DNA from: Pseudomonadota bacterium
GTDB taxonomy: Bacteria > Pseudomonadota > Gammaproteobacteria > QQUJ01
Direction of reading: 5' to 3'
NCBI GenBank assembly: GCA_008501635.1
Contig: QQUJ01000001.1
Span: forward strand, 1-64,000
Length of the DNA stretch: 64,000 nt
Shown here piece by piece: positions 15,479 through 25,803 of this stretch. The stretch's first letter is position 1, and each line of letters begins with the position of its first letter. The translations under genes and the position numbers were made by a program. The notes beneath the pieces were generated by a model, which had not been told where the DNA came from, made no database searches, and saw only the letters and a list, made by a program, of their open reading frames with translations.

Positions 15479-17440
15479 ATGGCCCGCCGCATTCCTCTGC
15501 GATGGATGCAAGCCATGCTGCTTAAAAGACTCAGTACCAGAATCATCACGATTCTCTTCGCGTTCTTCCTGGTGGCGCTTGTCGCTATCGGCCTGACCCT
15601 GTTCCTCTCGTGGCAACTGCAGGGCAGCGCGGCTGCAATCAACGATGCCGGTAGCCAGCGCATGCACACCTACCGAATCGCCTACCTGCTCTCACAGGAT
15701 CCGCTTGACGATGAAGAGCGCGCTGCGGTCAGGCGAAGCATTATCGACGAAGTGGCGACTTTCGACCGGGTGATGGCCGTACTGGAGAGCGGTGATCCGC
15801 AGCGCCCGTTGTTTCTGCCGCGGGAAATCGCCATTGATCGCCTTGTGAAGCAGATGCGGCAGGAGTGGCGCGATACTATCAAGCCGCAGATCGAGCGCCT
15901 CATGGACATGACAAAGAGCGACGAGCGCGCAAGACAGATGGTGAGCTTCAATACCTCCGTCGAGAAACTCATGGTCGATCTCAACCGGCTGGTGCTGGCG
16001 GTTGAGGTCAGCAGCGCCAGCAGCACCCGTTGGCTGCGCATGCTTCAGGTCGGCCTGATAGTGTTGGCTATGATCGGAACCTCCATTCTTATCGGTTTCT
16101 TCTTCGTGATGGTGATCCGTCCGCTGCAGGAAATGCGCGACGGGATAAGGCGCATGGGCGATGCCGACTTCAGCGTGCGCCTGAAGATCCGGCGCGCCGA
16201 TGAGTTTGGGGAACTGGGCGAGGGTTTCAACCGCATGGCGGATCGCCTGGAGGATCTATACAGCACGCTGGGACAACGGGTCGAGGAAAAGACGCGCGAT
16301 ATCGAGAACAAGCACCGTGAGCTGACACTGCTCTACGAAGTGGCCGCCTATTTGAACGAACCTGTCGCGCGGGATCCGGCTTGCCGCGAGGTGCTCGAGA
16401 AGACGATGCTCCTGCTGGGCGCCGATGCTGGCCTGGTCCGGTTCATGGATATCAGCGGCGGGCAACTGCGGATCGGTGTGCATAGGAATTTATCCGAGGA
16501 CTTTCTCCAGTTCGAAGCCTGCTGGCCGGTGGGCGATTGCCTCTGCGGAGGTGCGGCGTTGGACGGCCGGGCGATTTCCTGCGTATTGACGGATCGGTCC
16601 GTGACAGGCCTGAAGCCGGCGCGCTGTAACAGCGAGGGCTTCGCTTCAATGGTCGCAATCCCGATCCATTCGAAAAATCAGATCATGGGAATCTTCAACC
16701 TGTTCTTTTACAACTCGCGCACGCTAAGTACCAACGAGACGCGCCTGCTCGAGGCGGTTGGCCAGCATCTGGGCGTTGCCATCGAGAACCAGCGACTGGT
16801 GGAACGCGAAAAGGAGCTGGCCGTCTCCGAGGAACGTAACCTGCTCGCCGCGGAACTCCACGACAGCATTGCCCAGTCGCTTGCTTTCCTCAACATTCAA
16901 TCGCAGATGCTGCAGGATTCCCTCCGGCGTGGCGACCTGGCTGAGGCGGAGGAAGAGCTGGCGCGGATCCGGGAAGGGATTCAGGAAAGCTACGATGACG
17001 TGCGTGAACTGCTGGCGCATTTCCGCATGCGTGTAGTCGATGGTGACGTAAATAGCGCCGTCGCAGGCGCCCTGGAAAAATTCGAAGAGCAGACCGGCAT
17101 CGCCACCGAGCTGGCCAGAGATAGTGAAGACGGAGAATTGCCCTCCAGGAACACCATCCAGATTCTGCATATCGTTCAGGAAGCGCTGTCCAACGTGCGC
17201 AAGCACGCTGCGGCCACTCGGGTGCGCGTGGCGATCGAACGGAACGGCCGGTGCGCGATTGTGGTCCAGGACAATGGCCGGGGCTTCGATCCCGACTTGG
17301 CGGACCTTGACAGCGATATGCACGTGGGTCTCAGCATCATGCGGGAACGTGCGCATCGCATAGGGGGGCACTTCGACATACAATCAAAGCTCGGGCAGGG
17401 CACCACGGTGACCCTTGTTCTGCCTTGCGATACGGATTGA
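15479..17440 (+). CDS. narX: nitrate/nitrite sensor histidine kinase NarX
   Basis: This 653-residue inner-membrane sensor controls nitrate respiration with NarL. A membrane helix at about residues 20-44 is followed by the periplasmic sensor, whose P-box is INDAGSQRMHTYRIAYLL. A second helix lies near residues 195-220, then come a HAMP segment with a coiled linker, a GAF-like cysteine-containing module (about 290-430), the HisKA_3 box ELHDSIAQ with phospho-acceptor His461, and an HATPase domain with VQEALSNVRKHA and DNGRGFD. This is the NarX/NarQ plan. The start is uncertain; ATG 15515 (MLLKRLS) would also place the first helix well. It ends 3 bp before narL. Confidence 0.93.
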   Translation: MARRIPLRWMQAMLLKRLSTRIITILFAFFLVALVAIGLTLFLSWQLQGSAAAINDAGSQRMHTYRIAYLLSQDPLDDEERAAVRRSIIDEVATFDRVMAVLESGDPQRPLFLPREIAIDRLVKQMRQEWRDTIKPQIERLMDMTKSDERARQMVSFNTSVEKLMVDLNRLVLAVEVSSASSTRWLRMLQVGLIVLAMIGTSILIGFFFVMVIRPLQEMRDGIRRMGDADFSVRLKIRRADEFGELGEGFNRMADRLEDLYSTLGQRVEEKTRDIENKHRELTLLYEVAAYLNEPVARDPACREVLEKTMLLLGADAGLVRFMDISGGQLRIGVHRNLSEDFLQFEACWPVGDCLCGGAALDGRAISCVLTDRSVTGLKPARCNSEGFASMVAIPIHSKNQIMGIFNLFFYNSRTLSTNETRLLEAVGQHLGVAIENQRLVEREKELAVSEERNLLAAELHDSIAQSLAFLNIQSQMLQDSLRRGDLAEAEEELARIREGIQESYDDVRELLAHFRMRVVDGDVNSAVAGALEKFEEQTGIATELARDSEDGELPSRNTIQILHIVQEALSNVRKHAAATRVRVAIERNGRCAIVVQDNGRGFDPDLADLDSDMHVGLSIMRERAHRIGGHFDIQSKLGQGTTVTLVLPCDTD

Positions 17441-17443
17441 TCG

Positions 17444-18115
17444 ATGGAAAAGCAAATTCGCGTCCTGCTGATTGACGATCACACGCTCTTTCGCAGCGGT
17501 ATTAAAGTGCTGTTGCAACGCCAGCCGGGCTTCGAGATCGTGGGTGAGGCCGGCGATGCGCTGCAGGGCGTGAAACGGGCCAAAATACTGCAACCTGACG
17601 TGGTTCTACTCGATATTCACATGCCGGGAATGACCGGGCGCGATGCGGTCAGACTGGTCGTTGACGAGGCGCCCCAGACACGCGTCCTGATGCTGACGGT
17701 TTCAGAGGATCTGGAAGATCTGTTGCACGCACTACGCGCCGGCGCGCACGGCTACCTGCTCAAGAACATCGAAACGGATTTTCTGCTGAGTGCGATCCGC
17801 AGTGCCGTCGACGGCGACTCGGTGATGTCTCCCCAGATGACCAACAAGCTGATGAAAAGCGTTCGCACAAACACGGTTGCGCAGGCTATGCCGCCGGCTG
17901 AGAAGGAACGCCTGTCGCCGCGTGAGCGGGAAATCCTTGTGTTTCTGGCCCGCGGCGCCAGCAACAAGGATATTGCCCGCAGCCTCGATCTGGCCGAAAG
18001 CACCGTCAAGATACATGTGCAGAATATCCTGAAGAAGCTCAATTTCGTGAGCCGGGTGCAAGCGGCCGTTTATGCCGTCGAGCACGGCTTGACCGAGAAA
18101 GACCAAACTGCCTGA
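17444..18115 (+). CDS. narL: nitrate/nitrite response regulator NarL
   Basis: This is a 223-residue cytoplasmic DNA-binding regulator. The receiver domain (residues 1-125) has the acidic pair Asp11/Asp12, the phospho-acceptor Asp57 (VVLLDIHMPG), the conserved Thr (LMLTVSED) and Lys (YLLKN). The C-terminal LuxR-type helix-turn-helix (about 150-215) reads LSPREREILVFLARGASNKD and continues into STVKIHVQNILKKL. It is translated right after narX and should control the downstream FNT gene and narGHJI. I found no certain NarL heptamers or FNR box. Confidence 0.93.
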   Translation: MEKQIRVLLIDDHTLFRSGIKVLLQRQPGFEIVGEAGDALQGVKRAKILQPDVVLLDIHMPGMTGRDAVRLVVDEAPQTRVLMLTVSEDLEDLLHALRAGAHGYLLKNIETDFLLSAIRSAVDGDSVMSPQMTNKLMKSVRTNTVAQAMPPAEKERLSPREREILVFLARGASNKDIARSLDLAESTVKIHVQNILKKLNFVSRVQAAVYAVEHGLTEKDQTA

Positions 18116-18290
18116 TCCGCTGAAGGGGCTAGTTCCTTCGAACTACTCCAGCCTGTTCGCCTAGGTCTAACGACCGACTTCCTGTCCTCCGAATTACTCG
18201 TTGCCCTCCTCCTATCGGCGAATGGTGAGTGGTTCCCCGCCGGGCTAAATTGGTGCCAGCGAAAATCTGTGACTAGCCCGAAAAAGTAGA

Positions 18291-19208
18291 GTGCGACGCG
18301 ATGCATGCGCGCCCCGCACGATGTACGGTCGGGCCGCCGATGAAACCGATCCGGAGAGGGATTTGGACTACTTACCACCCCCGAGGTTCATGGAAGAAGT
18401 CGAAGTCGCGAGTGAGAAGAAAGCCGGCCTGGGCACACAGGCGATGCTGTTCAAGGGTTTTCTCTCCGGCGTGTTGTTGGCCTACGCTACCGCTCTCGCT
18501 TTCAAAGTTTCGAGCGGTCTGCCGGAGGGCCTTGCTGCCCTCGTCGCCGGCGCGGTCTTTCCGGTGGGCTTCGCCATGATTGTGCTTCTTGGGTTGGAAC
18601 TCGCCACCGGGAACTTCGCTGTGCTGCCGGTAGGCGTCGTGCGCGGTAATACAACCACTGCCGGGATGCTGCGCAACTGGGGCTGGGTTTACCTGGGCAA
18701 TTTCCTCGGCTGCATCTTTGTCGGTGTGCTGCTCGCCTTCACGCTGACCGAGGGTTTTATCCAGGGATCCGGCCCCCTCGGCACCAGGATTATCGCAGTC
18801 GCCGAGTCGAAAACGCTGGTCTACGAGCACGCCGGCGCCAACGGTTGGCTGACCGCCTTCGTCAAAGGCGTTCTCTGCAATTGGATGGTCGCGCTCGGCA
18901 CTATTCTGGGATTCAGCTCGAGTGCGTCCATCGGCAAAATTGTCTCGATATGGTTGCCTGTCTCAACCTTCTTCGCCCTAGCGCTCGAGCATTCGGTGGT
19001 GAACATGTTTGTCGTGCCCACCGCCATCATTCTCGGTGCCGACATCAGCGTCGGGCAATGGCTGTTCTGGAATCAAATTCCGGTGACGCTGGGCAACGTC
19101 CTGAGCGGCGCCGTGCTGACCGGTCTGCTTCTGCATTACTGCAACAGAAGCACCGCTGCCGGCGCGCAGCACCCGACCGGTGAAGCGGTAGTGATCCGTC
19201 ACCAATAG
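18291..19208 (+). CDS. formate/nitrite transporter (FNT) family, NirC/FocA-like
   Basis: This pentameric inner-membrane anion channel protein has 305 residues with six helices. Family marks are KGVLCNWMVALG and EHSVVNMFVVPTAI, the latter with the central pore histidine. In a nar cluster it most plausibly exports nitrite or imports nitrate, in place of the usual NarK. GTG 18291 is the longest start; ATG 18321 is an alternative, and neither has a strong ribosome binding site. The soluble N-terminus is longer than in NirC. A 175-bp gap separates it from narL and likely holds the promoter. Confidence 0.87.
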   Translation: MRRDACAPRTMYGRAADETDPERDLDYLPPPRFMEEVEVASEKKAGLGTQAMLFKGFLSGVLLAYATALAFKVSSGLPEGLAALVAGAVFPVGFAMIVLLGLELATGNFAVLPVGVVRGNTTTAGMLRNWGWVYLGNFLGCIFVGVLLAFTLTEGFIQGSGPLGTRIIAVAESKTLVYEHAGANGWLTAFVKGVLCNWMVALGTILGFSSSASIGKIVSIWLPVSTFFALALEHSVVNMFVVPTAIILGADISVGQWLFWNQIPVTLGNVLSGAVLTGLLLHYCNRSTAAGAQHPTGEAVVIRHQ

Positions 19209-19217
19209 GCCGGAAAG

Positions 19218-20378
19218 ATGAATTTCAGCCTTCTCCAGATTCAACTATTGGCGGTAGCGGCAGGGGCGTGGATACTGCGACACGCGTTCCTGCGCAGTGC
19301 CCCCTCGCCGACTGCCGCAGGTGCCATTGTCATGGCAATAGGTATTTTCGGACTGGTGGTCTTCCGGCACGACGCGGCGATCCCCGCGATCCCGACCGCT
19401 GCGGCACAGCCGTTCACGATCGGACTGCTCGTCATCTGGGGCTTTATCGCCGCCTCTTACGCGGAGTCCTGGCGGCAGGGCCGAACGGCCGTCCACACCG
19501 TCTCACCGATCGACAGCTTTGCGATAGGCACCTGGGTGGCGGGCACCGCGGTTACCGCGAGAATGGTCGTGCTCGGCGTGCCCCACTGGGAGGTTCTGGC
19601 GCTTGCCCTGGCGATTGTCGCATTCGCATTGTGGCTATGGTACGTCCGGTTCGTGATTCGTGGCGCACGCGCGATTATCTCCAGCCGCGATCGGCTGCGC
19701 GCAACCGGCCGTATCCTGCTCGCGACGGTGAGCACGCAGTCGCTGGTTCTGATTGCCTGGGACCTCTTTCCCGAGTCCGACTTTCTGCGGGCGCCGGCAG
19801 TGGGGCTGATGGTGCTCGGTTTCTTGCTCTATGGCGTCGGCTTCGTACTGATCGTCCAGCGCTACTGGAGGGAACCGCGCTGGTCGCTCAGCGAGGATTG
19901 GGACAACACCAACTGTATCGTGCACGGGGCGATGTCGATCAGCGGCCTGGCTGCCGTTCAAACCGGCTTGATGCCGGAAATCGTCGGCATCGCGACATGG
20001 CTCTATGTACTGCTAGCGTTTTTGGCCGTGGAAATCGTCGAGATCGTGCGCGCGACCCTGCGGGTCCGCAGGCACGGCCTGCGCAAGGGCATTCTCACCT
20101 ATCACGCTTCCCAGTGGTCAAGAAACTTCACCTTCGGCATGTTTTGCGCCTTCACGATCGCGGTGGCTCCGGCACTCAAGGTGCAATCAGTACTGTCACC
20201 GCTGGTTCCCGTCGTCGATGGCGTGATTGTCTATGGTCCCTATGTCGTTCTGCTGTTTCTGCTTTTGGAGTGCGGCCTGTGGGTTTCCGCAAATGCCCAC
20301 AGCACAACCTTCTCTGTCCTGCTGTCGGCACGCGCGAGCGATCGGGCCGGGCAGCCTGGTGACGGAGAGCAGCGATGA
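19218..20378 (+). CDS. multi-pass membrane protein of unknown function in the nar cluster
   Basis: This 386-residue protein has about ten hydrophobic helices, short loops and no recognised motif. The general layout and a HGAMSISGLA segment resemble the TDT (TehA/SLAC1-like) anion channel group, but this is only a weak impression. It begins 9 bp after the FNT gene and is followed by narG 87 bp later, so it is transcribed with them. Transport of nitrate or nitrite, or assembly of the reductase, are possible roles. Confidence 0.6.
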   Translation: MNFSLLQIQLLAVAAGAWILRHAFLRSAPSPTAAGAIVMAIGIFGLVVFRHDAAIPAIPTAAAQPFTIGLLVIWGFIAASYAESWRQGRTAVHTVSPIDSFAIGTWVAGTAVTARMVVLGVPHWEVLALALAIVAFALWLWYVRFVIRGARAIISSRDRLRATGRILLATVSTQSLVLIAWDLFPESDFLRAPAVGLMVLGFLLYGVGFVLIVQRYWREPRWSLSEDWDNTNCIVHGAMSISGLAAVQTGLMPEIVGIATWLYVLLAFLAVEIVEIVRATLRVRRHGLRKGILTYHASQWSRNFTFGMFCAFTIAVAPALKVQSVLSPLVPVVDGVIVYGPYVVLLFLLLECGLWVSANAHSTTFSVLLSARASDRAGQPGDGEQR

Positions 20379-20465
20379 ACCGTCTTCCACTCCGCTGTCC
20401 GCCGGGATCGGGCACCGACACGAAGAACATCTGATCGTCAACGAATTTGCATAAGGAGTAAAACG

Positions 20466-23400
20466 ATGAGTCATTTCCTCGATCGACTGAAGTTCTTCGA
20501 GCGTATCCAGGGCACATTTTCCGGCGGTCACGGTATCGTCACCAACGAAGACCGCCAATGGGAAGACGCCTACCGCAATCGCTGGCGCCACGACAAGGTG
20601 GTGCGCTCCACCCACGGTGTGAACTGCACCGGCGGCTGCTCGTGGAAGATCTTCGTCAAGAATGGCTTGGTGTCGTTCGAAATGCAGCAGACCGACTATC
20701 CGCGTACCCGCGACGATCTACCGAACCACGAGCCGCGTGGCTGCCAGCGTGGCGCCTCGTTCTCCTGGTATCTCTACAGCCCGCACCGCATCAAGCATCC
20801 GCTGATCCGCGGCCGCCTGCTCGACCTGTATCGCGCCGAGCGCAAGGCCGGTAAGGATCCGGTCGAAGCCTGGGAAGCCATCCAGACGGATCCGGCCAAG
20901 CGCATCAAGTACACTGCCGTGCGCGGCCTGGGCGGTTTCGTGCGCACCCATTGGGATGAAGTGACCGAGATCATCGCCGCCGCCAACATCTACACCATTC
21001 TCAAGCATGGTCCAGATCGTATCTTTGGGTTCTCACCGATTCCGGCCATGTCGATGATCTCCTACGCCGCTGGCTCGCGCTACCTGTCGTTGATCGGCGG
21101 CGCCTGCGGTTCCTTCTACGACTGGTACTGCGATCTGCCGGCCGCCAGCCCGCAGACCTGGGGTGAGCAGACCGACGTCCCCGAAGCCGCCGACTGGTAC
21201 AACTCCACCTACCTCATCATCACCGGCGCGAATCTGCCGATGACGCGCACGCCGGACGCACACTTTGCCACCGAGGTGCGCTACAAAGGCGCCAAGGTCG
21301 TCTCGATGGCGCCCGATTATGCCGAATACGTGAAGTTTGCCGACCTCTGGATGCCGGTCAAACAGGGCACGGACTCGGCCGCCTTCCTGGCCATGGGCCA
21401 TGTGGCGCTGAAGGAATTCTACATCGCCAGGCAGGACCCCTATTTTACTGAGTACGCCCGTACTCACACCGATCTGCCGATGCAGGTGATGCTGCGTCCG
21501 TACGGCGAGGGCTATGCCACCGACCGCACACTGCGCGCTTCAGACTTCGACGGTTCGCTCGGTCAAACCAACAACCCCGAGTGGAAGACTATTGTCTATG
21601 ACGACAAGAGCAAATCTTTCGTCGTGCCGAATGGCAGTATCGGTTTCCGTTGGGGTGAAGACGGCAAGTGGAACACGCTGCCCAAGAACGCGCTCACCCA
21701 GGAAGAGATCGTCGCCGAACTGAGCTGCATCGACAGCATGGACGATGTGGTTTCGGTCGGTTTCCCACACTTCAACCAGGGCGAGCCGGGGCTGCTCTAC
21801 CGCAACGTGCCGGTGCGCAAGGTCAATCTGGCCAACGGCCAGGAGGCGTTGGTCGCCACCGTGTTCGATCTGCAGGTCGCGCAGTACGGCATCGACCGCG
21901 GCCTGGGCGGCGGCAACGTCGCCACCTCGTACGACGACGCCAACGTTGCCTATACGCCAGCCTGGGCTGAAAAGGTCACTGGCGTCAAGCGCGCCGATCT
22001 GATCCGCACCGGCCGTGAGTTCGCCGACAATGCCGCGAAAACCAAGGGTAAGTCCATGGTCATTATGGGCGCGGCGATCAATCACTGGTACCACAACGAC
22101 ATGAGCTACCGCAGTATCATGAACCTGCTGCACATGTGCGGTTGCGTGGGCCAGAGCGGCGGCGGCTGGGCGCATTACGTCGGTCAGGAAAAACTGCGGC
22201 CGCAGGCCGGCTGGGCACCACTGGCCTTCGCACTCGATTGGCACCGCCCGCCGCGTCACATGAACTCGACGACGTTCTGGTATTTCCATACCGACCAGTG
22301 GCGCTACGAGAAGGTCTCCGCCGACGGTCTGCTCGCTGAAAACGCCAAGGCCCGCTACAAGGGCTATCAGCTCGCAGATTACAACGTTGTCGCGCAGCGC
22401 ATGGGTTGGCTGCCCTCGGCTCCGCACTTCAACAAGAACCCGATCGACGTGGTCACCGAAGCCGAAAGGGACGGCGCCACCGACGAGGCCGGCATCGCCA
22501 AGTACATGATTGAGCAGCTGAAGTCCGGCAAGCTGGCTTTTGCGTATGAAGACATCGATGCGCCCGAGAACCACGTGCGCAACCTCTTCGTTTGGCGGGC
22601 CAATCTCCTCGGTTGCTCGGCCAAGGGCCACGAGTACTTCCTCAAGCACCTGCTCGGCGCGCAGAACGGCGTCATGCAGGAAGGCACCGACGGGCAAGCC
22701 TGTGAGGAAATCAAATGGCATGAGAATGGCCCGACCGCCAAGCTCGATCTAATGGTGGACATCAACTTCCGCTTGAATTCCACTGGTGCCTATTCCGACA
22801 TCATCCTGCCGACCGCTACCTGGTACGAGAAGCACGACCTCAACACCACGGACATGCACCCCTTCATCCACCCGCTGGCCGAGGCTGTGAACCCGGGCTG
22901 GGAATCGAAGTCCGACTGGCAGATCTTCCAGAACATCGCCAAGACGTTCTCCAAGCTCGCCGAGAAGCATCTTGGCACGCGCAGGGACGTCGTCGCGCTG
23001 CCGATGCACCACGATTCGCCTTTTGAGCTGGCGCAACCTCTCGGTGTCAAGGACTGGAAACGCGGCGAGTGCGAACCGATTCCAGGCAAAACGCTGCCAC
23101 TGCTCAAGGTCGTCGACCGCGACTACCCGAACACGCACAAGAAGTACTGCGCGCTTGGTCCGCTGATGACCAAGCTTGGCAACAACATCAAAGGCATCGA
23201 CTGGAATACCGAGATAGAGTACGAGGAACTGAAAGTGCGTAACGGCACTGTCCTCGAGGACGGTATCTCCAACGGCATGCCGAGCATCGCTGATGACATC
23301 GCCGCCTGCGAGGCGGTGCTGCGCATGGCGCCGGAAACAAATGGCGAAGTGGCGCACAAGTCCTGGACAGCGCTGTCACGGAAAACCGGCGTGGATCACC

Positions 23401-24218
23401 ACCATTTGTACGCTGGTCGCCAGGAGGACAAGATCACCTTCCGCGATATCCAGGCCCAACCGCGCAAGATCATCACCGCGCCGACCTGGTCGGGCATCGA
23501 GTCGGAGAAGGTCTCCTACACCGCCGGCTACACCAATATCCACGAGCACATCCCGTTCCGCACGTTGACCGGCCGTGCCCAGTTCTACCAGGACCACGAG
23601 TGGATGCTGGACTTCGGCGAGGGTTTCTGCGCCTTCCGGCCGGGTCTCGATATGAAAGCGATCGAGGCTGCGCCGGCTGCCATCAGGAAGAAACCGCACC
23701 TGGTGCTCAACTGGATCACGCCGCACTCGAAGTGGGGTATCCACTCGACCTACCAGGACAACCTGCGCATGCTCAACCTGTTTCGCGGCGGCCCTTACTT
23801 CTGGATCGCCGAGGATGACGCCAGGAGCATCGGCCTGGCGGACAACGACTGGGTCGAGGCGGTGAACGGCAACGGCGCCACGGTAGCCCGCGTCGTTGTC
23901 TCGCAGCGCGTTCCGCGCGGCGTGGCGCTGATGTACCACGCCCAGGAGAAGACCGTGAACGTTCCCGGCTCGCCCTCTACCGGCAAGCGCGGCGGCATCC
24001 TCAACTCGGTGACGCGCGTGGTGGTCAAGCCGACCAACATGGTCGGCGGCTACGCCCAGCTGGCCTACGGCTTCAACTACTACGGTACCGTCGGCACCCA
24101 GCGCGACGAGTTCGTTGTGGTGCATAAGATTGCGGATCAGGACGTGGATTGGCTGGAACGACCGCTGACGCCGGAAGGCGAAGTGCAACTCAACCCTGTC
24201 GGCATCGGCCCGCGTTGA
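20466..24218 (+). CDS. narG: respiratory nitrate reductase alpha subunit NarG
   Basis: This 1250-residue catalytic subunit binds Mo-bis-MGD and reduces nitrate at the cytoplasmic side of the membrane. The FS0 [4Fe-4S] site is visible as His50, Cys54 and Cys58 (THGVNCTGGCSW), with a further Cys in EPRGCQRGAS. The VPEAADWYNS segment matches the region that carries the Mo-ligating Asp of E. coli NarG, and TRTPDAHFATEVRYKG follows. The length equals the family norm. The start follows AAGGAG at 8 bp. It is the first gene of narGHJI. Confidence 0.97.
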   Translation: MSHFLDRLKFFERIQGTFSGGHGIVTNEDRQWEDAYRNRWRHDKVVRSTHGVNCTGGCSWKIFVKNGLVSFEMQQTDYPRTRDDLPNHEPRGCQRGASFSWYLYSPHRIKHPLIRGRLLDLYRAERKAGKDPVEAWEAIQTDPAKRIKYTAVRGLGGFVRTHWDEVTEIIAAANIYTILKHGPDRIFGFSPIPAMSMISYAAGSRYLSLIGGACGSFYDWYCDLPAASPQTWGEQTDVPEAADWYNSTYLIITGANLPMTRTPDAHFATEVRYKGAKVVSMAPDYAEYVKFADLWMPVKQGTDSAAFLAMGHVALKEFYIARQDPYFTEYARTHTDLPMQVMLRPYGEGYATDRTLRASDFDGSLGQTNNPEWKTIVYDDKSKSFVVPNGSIGFRWGEDGKWNTLPKNALTQEEIVAELSCIDSMDDVVSVGFPHFNQGEPGLLYRNVPVRKVNLANGQEALVATVFDLQVAQYGIDRGLGGGNVATSYDDANVAYTPAWAEKVTGVKRADLIRTGREFADNAAKTKGKSMVIMGAAINHWYHNDMSYRSIMNLLHMCGCVGQSGGGWAHYVGQEKLRPQAGWAPLAFALDWHRPPRHMNSTTFWYFHTDQWRYEKVSADGLLAENAKARYKGYQLADYNVVAQRMGWLPSAPHFNKNPIDVVTEAERDGATDEAGIAKYMIEQLKSGKLAFAYEDIDAPENHVRNLFVWRANLLGCSAKGHEYFLKHLLGAQNGVMQEGTDGQACEEIKWHENGPTAKLDLMVDINFRLNSTGAYSDIILPTATWYEKHDLNTTDMHPFIHPLAEAVNPGWESKSDWQIFQNIAKTFSKLAEKHLGTRRDVVALPMHHDSPFELAQPLGVKDWKRGECEPIPGKTLPLLKVVDRDYPNTHKKYCALGPLMTKLGNNIKGIDWNTEIEYEELKVRNGTVLEDGISNGMPSIADDIAACEAVLRMAPETNGEVAHKSWTALSRKTGVDHHHLYAGRQEDKITFRDIQAQPRKIITAPTWSGIESEKVSYTAGYTNIHEHIPFRTLTGRAQFYQDHEWMLDFGEGFCAFRPGLDMKAIEAAPAAIRKKPHLVLNWITPHSKWGIHSTYQDNLRMLNLFRGGPYFWIAEDDARSIGLADNDWVEAVNGNGATVARVVVSQRVPRGVALMYHAQEKTVNVPGSPSTGKRGGILNSVTRVVVKPTNMVGGYAQLAYGFNYYGTVGTQRDEFVVVHKIADQDVDWLERPLTPEGEVQLNPVGIGPR

Positions 24219-24241
24219 TACGGAATAGATAGGAGATTCGC

Positions 24242-25789
24242 ATGAAAGTTCGTGCCCAATTCGCCCTCGTCTTCAACCTCGACAAGTGCATCGGCTGTCA
24301 CACTTGTTCGGTCACCTGCAAAAACATTTGGAGTAACCGCAAAGGCGTCGAGTACGCCTGGTTCAACAACGTCGAGTCCAAACCCGGGATCGGCTATCCC
24401 AAGCAGTGGGAAAACCAGGAAGTCTGGCGCGGCGGCTGGGAACTGATGAATGGCAAGCTGCAACTGAAGTCCGGCAGCAAGCTGTGGCGCCTGCTCAACA
24501 TTTTCGCCAATCCGGACATGCCGGAAATAGACGACTACTATGAGCCCTTCACCTTCGACTACGCGCACCTGCAGAATGCACCACTGTCCGAGGCGGCACC
24601 GACCGCGCGGCCGATCTCGCAGATCACCAGTGCGAAAATGGACAAGATCGAATGGGGGCCTAACTGGGAAGATGACCTGGCCGGCGAGTACGACAAGCGC
24701 GCCAGGGACGTGAACATGAAGGGTCTCGAAAAGCAGATCTACGCGCAATTCGAGAACACCTTCCACATGTACCTGCCGCGCATGTGCAACCACTGCCTCA
24801 ACCCTGCCTGCGTCGCCGCCTGTCCCTCCGGCTCGATTTACAAGCGCGAGGAGGACGGCATCGTACTGGTCGACCAGGACAAGTGCCGCGGCTGGCGCCA
24901 GTGCGTATCTGCGTGTCCCTACAAGAAGGTGTTTTATAACTGGGAGTCGGGCAAGGCCGAGAAGTGTATCGGCTGCTACCCGCGCGTCGAGTCCGGCATG
25001 CCGACGGCGTGTTCCGAATCCTGCGTTGGCCGTATCCGTTACAACGGCGTTATGCTCTATGACGCCGACAAGATCGAGCAGCTTGCTTCGACCTCGGACG
25101 AGCAGGACATCTACGAAGCCCACCGCAGCATCTTCCTGGATCCCAACGATCCAGAGGTTATCGCAGCCGCAAGACGCGATGGTGTGCCGGAGGACTGGAT
25201 CGAGTCGGCACGCAAATCGCCGATCTGGAAAATGGCCATGGAATGGAAGATCGCCTTTCCGATACACCCCGAGTTCCGCACCCTGCCCATGGTCTGGTAC
25301 GTGCCGCCGCTCTCTCCCGTGCAGTCCGCCATTGACCAGGATCAGTTGCCAACGGAGCCGGACGGCGCTATCCCCACGGGTGACGCGCTGCGTATACCCC
25401 TGCAGTATCTGGCGAGTCTGCTGACTGCTGGCAGGATAGAACCCATCCGCGATGCCATCAACAAGCTCCTGGCCATGCGCTCCTACCAGCGCTCTGTGCA
25501 TGTGGACGGCAGAGCCGATACCCGCACCCTCGACGCCGTCGGTCTGGGCGAGCAACAAGCAAAGGACATGTACAAGTTGCTGGCCATCGCCAACTACGAA
25601 GATCGCTTTGTCATCCCCACCGGCCACGATGAACTGAATCAGGAGGACCCCTACGGCTTCCAGGGCCAGATCGGTTTCACCTTCGGCAACGATTCCTCGC
25701 CAGGTATAAGCAGCAAGTCGCTGTTCCCTGAGCGGCGCAAGGAAACGGTCGAACCCAAACAACCCGCACCGACCGCCGACGAGCACTGA
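24242..25789 (+). CDS. narH: respiratory nitrate reductase beta subunit NarH
   Basis: The 515-residue electron-transfer subunit carries four iron-sulfur clusters between NarI haem and NarG. The Cys groups are CIGCHTCSVTCKN near the N-terminus, CNHCLNPACVAACP, CRGWRQCVSACP and CIGCYP, with CSESC nearby. The Trp in CRGWRQC replaces a Cys and gives the [3Fe-4S] cluster, as in E. coli NarH. AGGAG precedes the start. It lies 23 bp after narG and 14 bp before narJ. A 549-codon antisense frame across the gene is a GC-rich shadow. Confidence 0.97.
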   Translation: MKVRAQFALVFNLDKCIGCHTCSVTCKNIWSNRKGVEYAWFNNVESKPGIGYPKQWENQEVWRGGWELMNGKLQLKSGSKLWRLLNIFANPDMPEIDDYYEPFTFDYAHLQNAPLSEAAPTARPISQITSAKMDKIEWGPNWEDDLAGEYDKRARDVNMKGLEKQIYAQFENTFHMYLPRMCNHCLNPACVAACPSGSIYKREEDGIVLVDQDKCRGWRQCVSACPYKKVFYNWESGKAEKCIGCYPRVESGMPTACSESCVGRIRYNGVMLYDADKIEQLASTSDEQDIYEAHRSIFLDPNDPEVIAAARRDGVPEDWIESARKSPIWKMAMEWKIAFPIHPEFRTLPMVWYVPPLSPVQSAIDQDQLPTEPDGAIPTGDALRIPLQYLASLLTAGRIEPIRDAINKLLAMRSYQRSVHVDGRADTRTLDAVGLGEQQAKDMYKLLAIANYEDRFVIPTGHDELNQEDPYGFQGQIGFTFGNDSSPGISSKSLFPERRKETVEPKQPAPTADEH

Positions 25790-25803
25790 GAGGAGACCGC
25801 ATC

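Noticed and set aside
24137-25786. 549-codon open frame antisense to narH
   Set aside because: The plus strand encodes an unmistakable NarH; the antisense frame has no motifs and results from GC-rich codon structure. The long antisense frames over narG (21540-22721) and the fusion gene (34386-35870) were dropped for the same reason.
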